Source: an uncultured Clostridia bacterium (lineage in GTDB: Bacteria; Bacillota; Clostridia; Christensenellales; Borkfalkiaceae). Taken from it: a stretch of DNA of 34,604 nt. Both the position numbers and the translations under genes were made by a program. Position 1 is the first letter of the stretch; each line of letters begins with the position of its first letter. The notes beneath the pieces were generated by a model. That model did not search any database. It was not told the DNA's origin and worked only from the letters and a program-made list of their open reading frames with translations. Below are positions 7,685 to 19,153 of the stretch, one piece after another. The DNA lies in contig CANQAZ010000010.1 in the NCBI GenBank assembly GCA_947589555.1, positions 1 through 34,604 on the forward strand, given 5' to 3'.

Positions 7685-8731
7685 TTACTTGACGGCGGCT
7701 TTGAGTTTTTTCAACTTGTGGATCTCGGCGATGAGCGAGAAGGGGAAGGCGAACAGGGAGAAAACAAGGGTGAACACCAACCCGAAGAGGAAGAGGAGCA
7801 CGGAGAGCAGACCCGACAGGATGGCAAGGAACAGTTTCACCGTGATGAGCCAGATGATGCCGTCGAGATCGAGCGTAAAGATGACGCCGGGCATGCGGAA
7901 GGATTTACAGAAGAAGAAGAAAATATCGCTGACGAGTTCGCCCCAGAAGCACTGCGTCGTGAAGGTGAAGGCCATGACGGCGAACGCCAGCCCGCCGAAC
8001 AGGAGATTTTCGCCGGCAACGAGGGGAAGGATGATGAAGAGGAGGGCGGTGACGCCTCCCGCAACGCCGCCCCAGATCCAACTGCGGTTGAACCGCGTGC
8101 GCTCCGTTTCGTATTCGTAACTGCGCGCCCTACGTCCGCGCTTGACGGTGCACGCGCGGCAATATATTTCCTGCCGCGAGGAGCGCGCATGGTGCACGAC
8201 GTCGTAGGGCTCGCCCTGGTAGATGGGGCGTTTGCATTCGTCGCAGTAGCCGACGATGACTTTGGGGGGCGCGGCGGGCGCGGGAGCGGCCGCGGCAGGT
8301 GCGGGAGCCGCGGCGGGCACGACTACGACTGCGGGAGCCGCGGCAGGCGCGGATGCAGTAGATGCGGATGCGGGCGCGGCGGGATCGGCCGCAGGGGCCG
8401 CTTCGGCTGCGGAGACCTCTTCGGCCGCGGCGTCTGCGGCGGCGGAGACCTCTTCGGCCGCGGCGTCTGCGGCGGCGGTTTCCTCGGCGGGCGGGGCTTC
8501 GGCGGCTTCTCCGCCTTCTTCGGCTTCATCGCCCGGCCAGTTCAAAAGTTCGTCGGCGCTGATCCCGAAGATCTTGCATAGCCGCTGGACGGTGACGAGG
8601 TCGGGTTCGGAGATGTCGTTTTCCCACTTGGAAACGGCTTGCGCCGTTACGTTGAGTTTTTCCCCGAGTTCCGTCTGCGTCAGATTCAGGCGTTTTCGGT
8701 GGAACGCAATGCTTTCACCACATTTTTTCAT
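7685..8731 (-). CDS. XRE-family HTH protein with Ala/Pro-rich linker, zinc-binding motif and membrane helices
   Basis: 348 residues. Residues 1-63 form a Cro/C1-type helix-turn-helix (LNLTQTELGEKL, VTAQAVSKWEN). A low-complexity Ala/Glu/Pro linker (about 67-157) contains an exact 11-residue tandem duplication. Cys163/Cys166 and Cys191/Cys194 (CDEC..CRAC) look like a zinc knuckle. At least four hydrophobic segments fill about 215-335. This suggests a membrane-tethered DNA-binding regulator; its ligand and targets are unknown. AGAGGAAC precedes the start. Two TATAAT boxes lie upstream on the minus strand (plus-strand 8753-8758 and 8764-8769) without convincing -35 boxes. An alternative is that the HTH domain serves protein contacts rather than DNA binding. 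Confidence 0.8.
   Translation of the reverse strand: MKKCGESIAFHRKRLNLTQTELGEKLNVTAQAVSKWENDISEPDLVTVQRLCKIFGISADELLNWPGDEAEEGGEAAEAPPAEETAAADAAAEEVSAAADAAAEEVSAAEAAPAADPAAPASASTASAPAAAPAVVVVPAAAPAPAAAAPAPAAPPKVIVGYCDECKRPIYQGEPYDVVHHARSSRQEIYCRACTVKRGRRARSYEYETERTRFNRSWIWGGVAGGVTALLFIILPLVAGENLLFGGLAFAVMAFTFTTQCFWGELVSDIFFFFCKSFRMPGVIFTLDLDGIIWLITVKLFLAILSGLLSVLLFLFGLVFTLVFSLFAFPFSLIAEIHKLKKLKAAVK
8411..8476. repeat. Exact 33-bp tandem duplication inside the XRE gene
   Basis: Two identical 33-base units (8411-8443 and 8444-8476) encode the repeated AAADAAAEEVS segment of the linker. A perfect in-frame repeat suggests recent slippage expansion in the linker. Confidence 0.9.
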
Positions 8732-8906
8732 ATTGTTCCTCTTTTCAATAAAATTATAATCCTATTATAATATGTTTTCCCGCAAAGTGCACGCGTTCAA
8801 ATTCAACCGAACGTTGATTTTTTAGAAAGTTAGTTGAATTTTCCGCGCAAACGCCCATTCTTCCGCGCGGACCGCCGTCCATGCGGGGGGGGAGCATTTT
8901 TCGGTA

Positions 8907-8944
8907 AGAAAAAGGGCGTTCCGCGACTTGGCCGCGGAACGCCC
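8907..8944 (-). terminator. Terminator of the glycerophosphodiesterase gene
   Basis: A 12-bp perfect stem (plus-strand arms 8914-8925 and 8933-8944, GGGCGTTCCGCG/CGCGGAACGCCC) with a 7-base loop is followed on the minus strand by TTTTTCTT. It starts 12 bases after the stop codon. Confidence 0.88.
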
Positions 8945-8956
8945 GTGAATAGACCG

Positions 8957-9688
8957 TTATCCGCGGGGGGTTGGGGGAAGATATCCTTCGAAGATGATAT
9001 TATCGGCCAAATTGCGGATCTCCGTTTCCTGCCGCTCCGAACGCACGACCCATGCAAGTTTGGTTTTTTTGAAGCGGAGCACCCGTTTGCGGGTGAAATC
9101 CTCCCTGCGGTAACTCAAAAAGTCCGGTTTCACCGTGAAATTGAAGGGGAGGGATTTTACGACGAAGGCCTGAAATCCTTTGGCCGCCCCCTTCTCCGCC
9201 GTGCCGAGAATGCCGCAGGGGACGTCGGGACGGCGCTTTTTGAAGGCCTTTACGTAGAAGGGCTGGAAACTCTGCACGGCAAATTCGCCCTTATAATGTT
9301 CGAGTGCCTTCGCCGCGGCCTCCGCCACCGCTTTCGCTTTGACCCCGTCCATATTCTTGATCTCGATGAGAAGGGGGACTTTTCCGCCCACAAATTTCAA
9401 CAGTTCGGAGAGCAGGGGGATCTGTTCGTCCGTTCCGTCCAGGCGCAGATGTTTGAGTTCGGACGTGGTGCACTCGGAAACGGCGCGCTCATCTCCCGTC
9501 ATGCGGAGGAGGTCGTCGTCGTGAAAAACGACGAGCCGCCCGTCCGCGGAAAAGCGAATGTCCGTTTCGATGGCATAGCCGTGCTCCATTGCCGCGCGGA
9601 AAGCGGCCAAACTGTTCTCCGGAATGCCTTCGCCGTGCAGGCCGCGGTGTGCAATGGGGGTCTGTGTGAGAAATCCGTAAGCGTCCAT
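8957..9688 (-). CDS. Glycerophosphodiester phosphodiesterase
   Basis: 243 residues, the normal size of cytoplasmic GDPD enzymes. It hydrolyses glycerophosphodiesters to glycerol 3-phosphate and an alcohol in phospholipid turnover. Catalytic signatures: His14-Arg15 in AHRG, Glu24-Asn25 in PEN, Glu41 and Asp43 in ETDIRFSADG, and His56-Asp57 in VVFHDD; LLIEIKN follows. There is no signal peptide, so it probably acts in the cytoplasm. The start is fixed by the HRG motif at residue 14, because any later ATG would remove it. No Shine-Dalgarno site is visible before this ATG and the best promoter ends six bases upstream, so the message may be leaderless. Confidence 0.92.
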   Translation of the reverse strand: MDAYGFLTQTPIAHRGLHGEGIPENSLAAFRAAMEHGYAIETDIRFSADGRLVVFHDDDLLRMTGDERAVSECTTSELKHLRLDGTDEQIPLLSELLKFVGGKVPLLIEIKNMDGVKAKAVAEAAAKALEHYKGEFAVQSFQPFYVKAFKKRRPDVPCGILGTAEKGAAKGFQAFVVKSLPFNFTVKPDFLSYRREDFTRKRVLRFKKTKLAWVVRSERQETEIRNLADNIIFEGYLPPTPRG

Positions 9689-9694
9689 GCGCTT

Positions 9695-9723
9695 ATTTTA
9701 TCAAATTTGCATGGGAATTGCAA
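9695..9723 (-). promoter_or_regulatory. Promoter of the glycerophosphodiesterase gene
   Basis: On the minus strand: TTGCAA, 17 bases, TAAAAT, with TG one base before the -10. The predicted start site falls on or beside the A of the ATG at 9688. Its -35 box lies six bases from the -35 box of the divergent lepA promoter. Confidence 0.65.
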
Positions 9724-9729
9724 TAGCGG

Positions 9730-9758
9730 TTGCAAAAATTTTTCCAATCATCTATAAT
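9730..9758 (+). promoter_or_regulatory. SigA-type promoter of lepA and the downstream unit
   Basis: TTGCAA (9730-9735), 17 bases, TATAAT (9753-9758). Together with the opposing TTGCAA at 9718-9723 it forms back-to-back promoters for gdpD and lepA. Confidence 0.8.
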
Positions 9759-9780
9759 ATTTTCCGAAGGAACTCGAAAA

Positions 9781-11592
<1,812 letters not shown>

Positions 11593-11603
11593 GGGAGGAC
11601 GGG

Positions 11604-13625
11604 ATGAAAAAAATCAAAATTTTTCTCGCGTCGTCGATCACCGATTTGCGATTCGACCGCCTCGAAGTGGGGGATTTTATCCGCCAACTCAACGATATTT
11701 ACTTTGACCGCGGCGTGCAGTTTTCCCTCATCAAGTGCGATGATTACGACAACGCCATCGCGGCGGACGGGAAACAATCGGAATTCGACCGGGAGATCCG
11801 CGACAGCGAACTCTGCTTCTTCCTCTTTTTCAAAAAGGTGGGCGACTATACCCGCCATGAATTCGAAGTCGCTCTGGAAGCATTCAGAAACAACAAAAAG
11901 CCCAAGATCGTCACCTACTTCAAGTATGTGGAGACGCCCGACGAGGCGCAGGGAGAGGTGCGGGCGTTCATGCAGATGCTCGACGGGGAGGTCAAGCACT
12001 ACTACAACATCTATCAGAATATCGATACGCTCAAACTCGGCATCCTCATGCAGGTGAAGTTGATGGGCTTGGACGCCGAGGAGCCCAAAGTGGAAGGGGG
12101 CAAAGTGGTATTCGGCGGACAGACGGTCGCCGAGACCTCCGCCCTTCCCGTGTTCGCGGGGAACGCCTCTCTCGCCGGCCTCAAAGAAAAATACAAGGCG
12201 CTCACCCAAAGATACTATGAATTGCGGGAAAAACTCTCTTCCGACCTCGACGACGAGGCGGCGGAGGAGGAATACCGCAAGGCGGCGGGCGAGCGCGCGG
12301 AGACGGAGAAAAAGATCCGTGAGGCAGAAAAAAGGGTGCTCGAAGCGATGAAGTCCATGCTCGAAAAGACGGCCGAGGGGGATCTCTCCCCCCGTCAGAT
12401 CGCGGCATACCGCGCCTTCGAGAACGGCAACTATCAAAGCGCGCTCGAAATTCTCGACCTCAACGAGATCATGAGCGATCTTGTGCACGGCGAAGAGATG
12501 TTCCACGCAAACCGCGTCGGCGTTCAGACCCACGTAAACGAACTCTTGCAACGCATCAAAGTGCTGACGGCACGGGGCGTCGACGGGGAGACCGCCGCCG
12601 AGATCAAGCAAATTTACGCGACCGTCGCACAGAGCATTCAGGAATGCGGCCTCAAACAGGAGCCGCTGTTCAAATACGCCGAATTTTTGTATCGGCAAAA
12701 CGATTTCATGCCGGCGATCAAGGTCGCAGAGCAACTCAAATATTACTATTCCGACCCCGAAAATCCCGCACGGGAGGAGGAGAAAGCGAAACTTTGCAAC
12801 CTGCTCGGCATCCTGTACAGCGAAACGAACGATCGGGATAAAGGGGAGGCGGCGTTCGCGGAAGCGCTGGAAATCTATCGGCGTTTGGCGGCGCAGGGCT
12901 CCGCGGCGTTTGAAGCCGATATCGCGATGTGCTATAACAATTTCGGGACACTGTATTACGATATGCAACGCTATGAAGAAGGGGAAGAGGCGATGAAGCG
13001 CGCCGTTGAAATGTACGGGCGGCTGGCGCAACATTCTGCGGCGTTTGAACCCGATCTGGCGACGTGCTACGATAATCTCGGCGCCCTTTACAGCGACATG
13101 CAATGCTATGAGAAAGCGGAAGAGGCCTATTCGAAGGCAATCGGGATCCGTGCGCGGTTGGCAAAACAAAAGCCCGCGCAATACGAATGCGATCTGGCGG
13201 TGAGCCACAACAATTTCGGGACGCTGTATTTCGAAACACAGCGGTATGATGAGGCCGAAAGGGCATATACGGGCGCGATAGCCATTCGCGAGCGTCTGGC
13301 AAAGCAAAACCCCGATGCGTTTGAGCACGATTTGGCGGTGAGTTATCATAATTTCGGGGATCTTTCCTATCAAATGCAACGCTATGAAGCGGCCGGAAAG
13401 GCGTACGCGGATGCGGCAAAGATCTATGAGCGATCTGCAAAACGGAGCCCCGTGGGATCCGAACCCATGTTGGCGATGGAATATTTCTGCCTGGGCAACG
13501 TGTATGAGGAGACGGGGGACGAACGGGCGGAGGAGTACCTGAACAAGGCATACGCGCTCGCCGTAAAGTATCCTCGGAACGCGACCTGCGCAAATCTTAT
13601 CGCGGCGTTCAAGAGGAGAAGTTGA
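11604..13625 (+). CDS. DUF4062-like N-terminal domain fused to coiled coil and TPR repeats
   Basis: 673 residues. Residues about 4-110 resemble DUF4062/TIR-like Rossmann domains: KIFLASSITDLRFDRLEVGD at the start, FDREIRDSELCFFLFF (61-76) and RHEFEVALEAF (84-94). In such folds an acidic residue at the last position can be catalytic; that is inference here. Residues about 190-260 are a charged coiled coil. From about 400 to 630 there are at least four TPR-type repeats of about 46 residues, each with an NNFGTLYxxxQRYxEAE-like core ending in a RLAKQ linker. An N-terminal effector-like domain plus TPR sensor is common among bacterial immune and stress proteins, but the function is unproven. GGGAGG precedes the ATG. 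It sits between lepA and hemW, which are neighbours in many Firmicutes, so it may be an insertion co-transcribed with lepA. Confidence 0.8.
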   Translation: MKKIKIFLASSITDLRFDRLEVGDFIRQLNDIYFDRGVQFSLIKCDDYDNAIAADGKQSEFDREIRDSELCFFLFFKKVGDYTRHEFEVALEAFRNNKKPKIVTYFKYVETPDEAQGEVRAFMQMLDGEVKHYYNIYQNIDTLKLGILMQVKLMGLDAEEPKVEGGKVVFGGQTVAETSALPVFAGNASLAGLKEKYKALTQRYYELREKLSSDLDDEAAEEEYRKAAGERAETEKKIREAEKRVLEAMKSMLEKTAEGDLSPRQIAAYRAFENGNYQSALEILDLNEIMSDLVHGEEMFHANRVGVQTHVNELLQRIKVLTARGVDGETAAEIKQIYATVAQSIQECGLKQEPLFKYAEFLYRQNDFMPAIKVAEQLKYYYSDPENPAREEEKAKLCNLLGILYSETNDRDKGEAAFAEALEIYRRLAAQGSAAFEADIAMCYNNFGTLYYDMQRYEEGEEAMKRAVEMYGRLAQHSAAFEPDLATCYDNLGALYSDMQCYEKAEEAYSKAIGIRARLAKQKPAQYECDLAVSHNNFGTLYFETQRYDEAERAYTGAIAIRERLAKQNPDAFEHDLAVSYHNFGDLSYQMQRYEAAGKAYADAAKIYERSAKRSPVGSEPMLAMEYFCLGNVYEETGDERAEEYLNKAYALAVKYPRNATCANLIAAFKRRS

Positions 13626-13629
13626 TCCT

Positions 13630-13935
13630 ATGACTTTTTCCCAAGCCGTCTACGAATATCTCAAAACCGTACCGCGGGGAAAGGTGGTCACCTACGGCAT
13701 GATCGCCCGCGCCATCGGCCATCCCCGCGCGCCGAGGCAGGTGGGAAACGCGTTGCACCATAACCCGACGCCCGTCGTCGTGCCCTGCCACCGCGTCGTC
13801 AACCGCGAGGGGCGGCTCGCCCCCGCCTTCGCCTTCGGCGGCATGGAGATACAGGCGGCCCTCCTCGAACGGGAGGGGGTCAAGGTCGAAGGGGGCTACG
13901 TCGATTTGAGCAAATATCTATGGGAGGGAAAATAA
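13630..13935 (+). CDS. MGMT-family alkyltransferase-like protein
   Basis: 101 residues: the C-terminal DNA-binding/active-site domain of the O6-alkylguanine-DNA alkyltransferase family, without the N-terminal domain of Ogt/Ada. The helix-turn-helix segment GKVVTYGMIARAIGHPRAPRQVGNAL is followed by VPCHRV with the acceptor Cys53. Because the cysteine is kept, this is not a standard alkyltransferase-like (ATL) protein, which has Trp there. It may repair alkylated bases or flag them. It starts five bases after the TPR gene stop, with AGGAG upstream, and abuts hemW. Confidence 0.88.
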   Translation: MTFSQAVYEYLKTVPRGKVVTYGMIARAIGHPRAPRQVGNALHHNPTPVVVPCHRVVNREGRLAPAFAFGGMEIQAALLEREGVKVEGGYVDLSKYLWEGK

Positions 13936-13937
13936 CT

Positions 13938-15047
13938 TTGCCCGGTATTTATCTTCACATTCCGTTCTGCAAGCATAAGTGCACCTATTGCGACTTCACC
14001 TCTTTCCCCGATAAACTCGCCTTTGCCGAGGCCTACATGGCCTGCCTCTATAAGGAGATGCAACTGCGCGCGGAGGAATTGAGAGACGTGGTGTTCGATA
14101 CGGTCTACATCGGCGGCGGAACGCCCTCCGTCATCGACCCCGCCTACATCTACGGCGCGATGAAGCAGATCGTCAAGCATTTCAAACTCTCCAAAGATCC
14201 CGAGGTCACCATCGAGATGAACCCCGGCACCGTGAACGAGAAAAAAATTGCCACCTACAAGCGGGCGGGCGTCAACCGCTTTTCCGTCGGCTTGCAAACG
14301 GCCATCGACGCCCAACTCGAAGAGATCGGGCGCATCCACAACGTGCGCGACTACCTCTATTGCACGACTCTGTTGAAGGGAGAAAATTTTTCGGCCGACG
14401 TCATGCTGGGGCTACGCGGGCAGACGAAGGAGGACCTCCGCAAGACGATCGAGGTCGCGGCGGGCAGCGGGGCGACGCACATCTCCATGTACGCCCTGAC
14501 CCCCGAGGACGGCACGCCCATCTACACGCAATACCTGAACGGCGAACTTCCCGACGGCGACGAGGTGCGCGAACTCTACGACTACGGCTATGCCCTCCTC
14601 AAAGAAAAGGGGTACCGCCGCTACGAGGTGAGCAACTTCTGCAAGCCCGGCTATGAGAGCCGCCACAACCTCAACTATTGGCGGCGGGGGGAGTACATCG
14701 GCTTCGGCGTTTCGGCAAGTTCCTTTTTCTACGGGCGGCGGTTTACGAACACCTTCGGTTTGGACGAATACATGAAGTGCGTGCTCTCCGGTTTTCTTCC
14801 CGTCGTCGAAAACGAGGCGGTGGAAGGGGAGGATGCGAAATTCGAGTTTGTGATGCTCGCCCTCCGCACGAGCGAGGGGCTCTCTGCCGCAAAGTACCGC
14901 CAAGCCTTCGGCTCCGATTGGCGGGAGGACTTCCGCGAAGCCTACCGCAGAACGGAGCGCTATTTCGAAACGGAGGGGGACCGCACCTTCATCAAGGACG
15001 AATACCTCTACGTGCAGAACAAGATCCTCATAGAATACGCAAATTGA
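13938..15047 (+). CDS. hemW: Heme chaperone HemW-like radical SAM protein
   Basis: 369 residues with the TTG start. Radical SAM motif CKHKCTYC gives Cys11, Cys15 and Cys18, within the HemW-type context IYLHIPFCxxxCxYCDF. VYIGGGTPS, EMNPGT and RFSVGLQT follow, and a HemN-type C-terminal domain ends the protein. HemW family members are heme chaperones, often misannotated as coproporphyrinogen oxidase. The TTG at 13938 is chosen because GGGAGGG sits nine bases upstream; an in-frame ATG at 13920 would overlap the previous gene and has no site of its own. A bidirectional terminator follows. Confidence 0.9.
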   Translation: MPGIYLHIPFCKHKCTYCDFTSFPDKLAFAEAYMACLYKEMQLRAEELRDVVFDTVYIGGGTPSVIDPAYIYGAMKQIVKHFKLSKDPEVTIEMNPGTVNEKKIATYKRAGVNRFSVGLQTAIDAQLEEIGRIHNVRDYLYCTTLLKGENFSADVMLGLRGQTKEDLRKTIEVAAGSGATHISMYALTPEDGTPIYTQYLNGELPDGDEVRELYDYGYALLKEKGYRRYEVSNFCKPGYESRHNLNYWRRGEYIGFGVSASSFFYGRRFTNTFGLDEYMKCVLSGFLPVVENEAVEGEDAKFEFVMLALRTSEGLSAAKYRQAFGSDWREDFREAYRRTERYFETEGDRTFIKDEYLYVQNKILIEYAN

Positions 15048-15082
15048 CGGTCCCGCCTCAAAAAGGGCCCAAAAGGGAGCAA

Positions 15083-15118
15083 AAACCCGCCTTGCAAGGG
15101 CGGGTTTCTTTCTTTTTT
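15083..15118. terminator. Terminator after hemW, probably bidirectional
   Basis: AAACCCGCC (15083-15091) and GGCGGGTTT (15099-15107) form a 9-bp stem followed by CTTTCTTTTTT on the plus strand. On the minus strand the stem is followed by TTTTTGC, so it may also end the convergent gene at 15192. Confidence 0.85.
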
Positions 15119-15123
15119 GATGT

Positions 15124-15164
15124 AAATAACTGATGTTATATAAATAACGCACGTTATATAACAT
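15124..15164. repeat. Palindromic element with AATAAC-N4-GTTATATAA units
   Basis: Two overlapping direct copies of AAATAAC-N4-GTTATATAA with an 18-base period (starts 15124 and 15142). In addition, an 11-bp inverted repeat ATGTTATATAA (15133-15143) / TTATATAACAT (15154-15164). It shares its unit with the palindrome at 793-828 and, like it, sits between convergent genes next to a terminator. Confidence 0.7.
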
Positions 15165-15191
15165 TTGATATTTTATTTTTTCCGAGCCCGT

Positions 15192-16085
15192 TCAACGCCA
15201 GAGGCGATCGGGGTCGAAGCCGTAGGCCTGCACCACTTCGAAGAGGTCGCTCTTTGCGATGTTGTGCACGGTGACGACGAGGCCGCCGTTGCTATCGATA
15301 TCGTAGCCGCAATTTTTGTACGATTGCCAAACGAGGTGGGCGCAGTTGGTGCCCTGCGGCGCGCGGCCGTTTTCGCATTGGTCTTTGGGGGAGAAGATGC
15401 CCACGGTGAGGGTATAGCCCACCCCGACGAGTTCGGTTTTTGCACGGTCGGCAAGTTCGGCGCGCTCCTCTTTGGATACGCCTTTGAGGCGGAGCACGAG
15501 GAAGTTGGGGGAGGCGGCAAACCAGCGCGCGCCGCCGTGGGTGATGCGGCTCTTTTGGCCGGGCGCGGTCGATTCGAGCACGTCCTGCGCGCGGACGTCG
15601 GTCACGAGCACGGCATGTCCGTTGTGCCAGCCGAAGGTGTGGCAGGTGGAGGTGAGGATGACGTCTCCCTTTTCGAGGGGGGCAAACAGGGCGTGGTGTT
15701 CGGTATCCGTGCCCGGTTCGTACAGGACGTCGTGGAGGGTCGTCACCGTGCCCGCCGTAAATTCATGGCGCACTTCGCCTTCGTAGAAAAATTCGTCCTG
15801 ATAGAGGGAGAGCGCCGCGGCGTTTCCCTCCGCCCGCAGCGCGTCCGCCGCGCTCCTGCCGAGCCCCGTCTGCATGAGGATGGTGCGGTAATCCTCGTCC
15901 GTCCAACTCTCCTTCGCGGCGAGAGGGGCGAGGTCCTCCTTCTGGTAGGCGGGGAGAAAGCGCACGTTGCGGTCGGCGTCGGCGGAGGCGATGAGGAGGC
16001 CGGATGCGACGCCGAACAAAAACAAAAACAGGGCGAGCAGGACGCTCAGCGCGATTTTTATTTTGCGATATTTTTTCGCCGTCAT
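15192..16085 (-). CDS. Membrane-anchored permuted NlpC/P60-like (YiiX/LRAT-type) protein
   Basis: 297 residues. A basic N-terminus and a hydrophobic helix (about 10-34) form a signal anchor, placing the rest outside. GDVILTSTC at 140-148 and HNGHAVLVTD with His157 are followed much later by NCAHLVWQSYK with Cys248. A histidine that precedes the cysteine is the order of circularly permuted NlpC/P60 (YiiX, G6R) folds, so a cysteine peptidase, amidase or acyl hydrolase acting at the cell surface is plausible. The ATG at 16085 is chosen because GGGAGGC lies just upstream; a start 14 codons earlier lacks this support. Substrate unknown. Confidence 0.65.
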   Translation of the reverse strand: MTAKKYRKIKIALSVLLALFLFLFGVASGLLIASADADRNVRFLPAYQKEDLAPLAAKESWTDEDYRTILMQTGLGRSAADALRAEGNAAALSLYQDEFFYEGEVRHEFTAGTVTTLHDVLYEPGTDTEHHALFAPLEKGDVILTSTCHTFGWHNGHAVLVTDVRAQDVLESTAPGQKSRITHGGARWFAASPNFLVLRLKGVSKEERAELADRAKTELVGVGYTLTVGIFSPKDQCENGRAPQGTNCAHLVWQSYKNCGYDIDSNGGLVVTVHNIAKSDLFEVVQAYGFDPDRLWR

Positions 16086-16169
16086 GTTCCGCCTCCCGAA
16101 AAAAGAGATACTTTCAGTATAGCGCATGACGGCGGATTTGTCAACATTTGCGGCGCCCCGTCAAAAAAT

Positions 16170-16280
16170 CGGTAATTTCGGGGCCGATTTTTATGTAAAA
16201 CGGGAGATTTTGGGGCTGATTATTGCTTAAAATGGGCAGATTTTGGGTCGGTTTGTGTGCAAAACAGGCGGATTTTCAGT
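16170..16280. repeat. Degenerate 32-bp tandem repeat, about 3.5 units
   Basis: Units at 16170-16200, 16201-16232, 16233-16264 and a partial one from 16265. Each begins YRGG, has a GATTTTGGG-like core and ends in TAAAA or CAAAA. The last partial unit runs into the stop codon of the lipoprotein gene. The units adjoin each other directly without spacers, so this is not a CRISPR array. Confidence 0.7.
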
Positions 16281-16935
16281 TGTTTTCGCGCCGCGCGAGG
16301 ACTTCTCCCGTTTCGGCGTCGATAAGGAGGGAGAGGAGGGAGCCCGCGCTGTTCGCGACGCCCACGTAATAATAATTTTTGTCCCGCCGCAACAGGCGCA
16401 CGTAAAATTCGCCGCGGAAAACGCCGTCCTGCGTCATGCGGCCGATGAGTTCTTCCTCGGCGCGCACGGCGCATCCGAGGGCGGCCTCGGGGGTAAGCGT
16501 TTTTTCGTTTTTGACCGAAGTCGCGGTGATCTCGCGCACGTTTTCTCCCCATTCGACGCGGAGGGAGACGCTCCCCTCGGGGAATTGCTCCACGCTCTGC
16601 GAAAGGAACCAATCCCCTGCGAAATTGCGGAAGGAGGCCTCGCCGCCGAAGCCCTTTTCGCCGGCCACGTAGATGCAGAAGGTCTCCGCCGTGTACTGCG
16701 CGGGGCGGAGGGAAATTTCCGCCACGTTTTGGAGGGGACAGGCGACGCCGTCCGTCGCGTACGGATATTCGCGCGCGACGCAGGAGAGCGTGACGGTAAA
16801 TTCTTCTGTCTCCGCGCGGAAGATGTCGGAGCGGACCTCAGAAAGGTGTTTCGTGTAATCGTATCCCCCTCCGCAGGCGGCGAGCGCGGGGAGGAGCAGA
16901 AGGAGGAACGTGAGACCGAAAAATTTGTTTTTCAT
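16276..16935 (-). CDS. Predicted lipoprotein of unknown function
   Basis: 219 residues from the chosen ATG. The N-terminus MKNKFFG, a Leu-rich core and the lipobox LAAC with Cys21 define a lipoprotein signal peptide, so the mature protein should be anchored outside the membrane. The rest has mixed beta-type sequence; the end (SLLSLLIDAETGEVLARREN) resembles the last strand of PepSY-like or other small beta domains, but I cannot assign a family. A longer in-frame start at 16986 would place extra polar residues before the signal peptide and is rejected. No convincing Shine-Dalgarno site is visible close to the ATG. Confidence 0.7.
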   Translation of the reverse strand: MKNKFFGLTFLLLLLPALAACGGGYDYTKHLSEVRSDIFRAETEEFTVTLSCVAREYPYATDGVACPLQNVAEISLRPAQYTAETFCIYVAGEKGFGGEASFRNFAGDWFLSQSVEQFPEGSVSLRVEWGENVREITATSVKNEKTLTPEAALGCAVRAEEELIGRMTQDGVFRGEFYVRLLRRDKNYYYVGVANSAGSLLSLLIDAETGEVLARRENN

Positions 16936-16990
16936 GACGTTATACTGTATGAATTTCCCCTCTGCCGCATGACTTTTTCCCTTCATTCGG

Positions 16991-17019
16991 TTGCTTTTTT
17001 CGCGCGCGTGTGTTAGAAT
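16991..17019 (+). promoter_or_regulatory. SigA-type promoter of the small membrane protein-guaB unit
   Basis: TTGCTT (16991-16996), 17 bases, TAGAAT (17014-17019), with TG one base before the -10. It overlaps an in-frame ATG at 17018 and so rules that ATG out as a start. Confidence 0.7.
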
Positions 17020-17053
17020 GAGTAAAATATCGGAGCAGATCCAAATTCATCCC

Positions 17054-19101
<2,048 letters not shown>

Positions 19102-19107
19102 ACCCCG

Positions 19108-19134
19108 AAACGCCCGTTCTGTACGGGCGTTTTT
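19108..19134 (+). terminator. Terminator or attenuator after guaB
   Basis: Stem AAACGCCCG/CGGGCGTTT (core 19110-19116 and 19124-19130) with a 7-base loop and a run of five T. The next gene starts only about 20 bases later with no visible promoter, so partial read-through is likely. Confidence 0.75.
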
Positions 19135-19153
19135 GAAAAAGGAGGCCGAAAGG

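Noticed and set aside
8411..8476. Repeat considered as a CRISPR array
   Set aside because: Two adjacent identical units without spacers, in frame within a coding region.
16170..16280. Tandem repeat considered as a CRISPR array
   Set aside because: Units abut directly, are degenerate and have no unique spacers or cas genes nearby.
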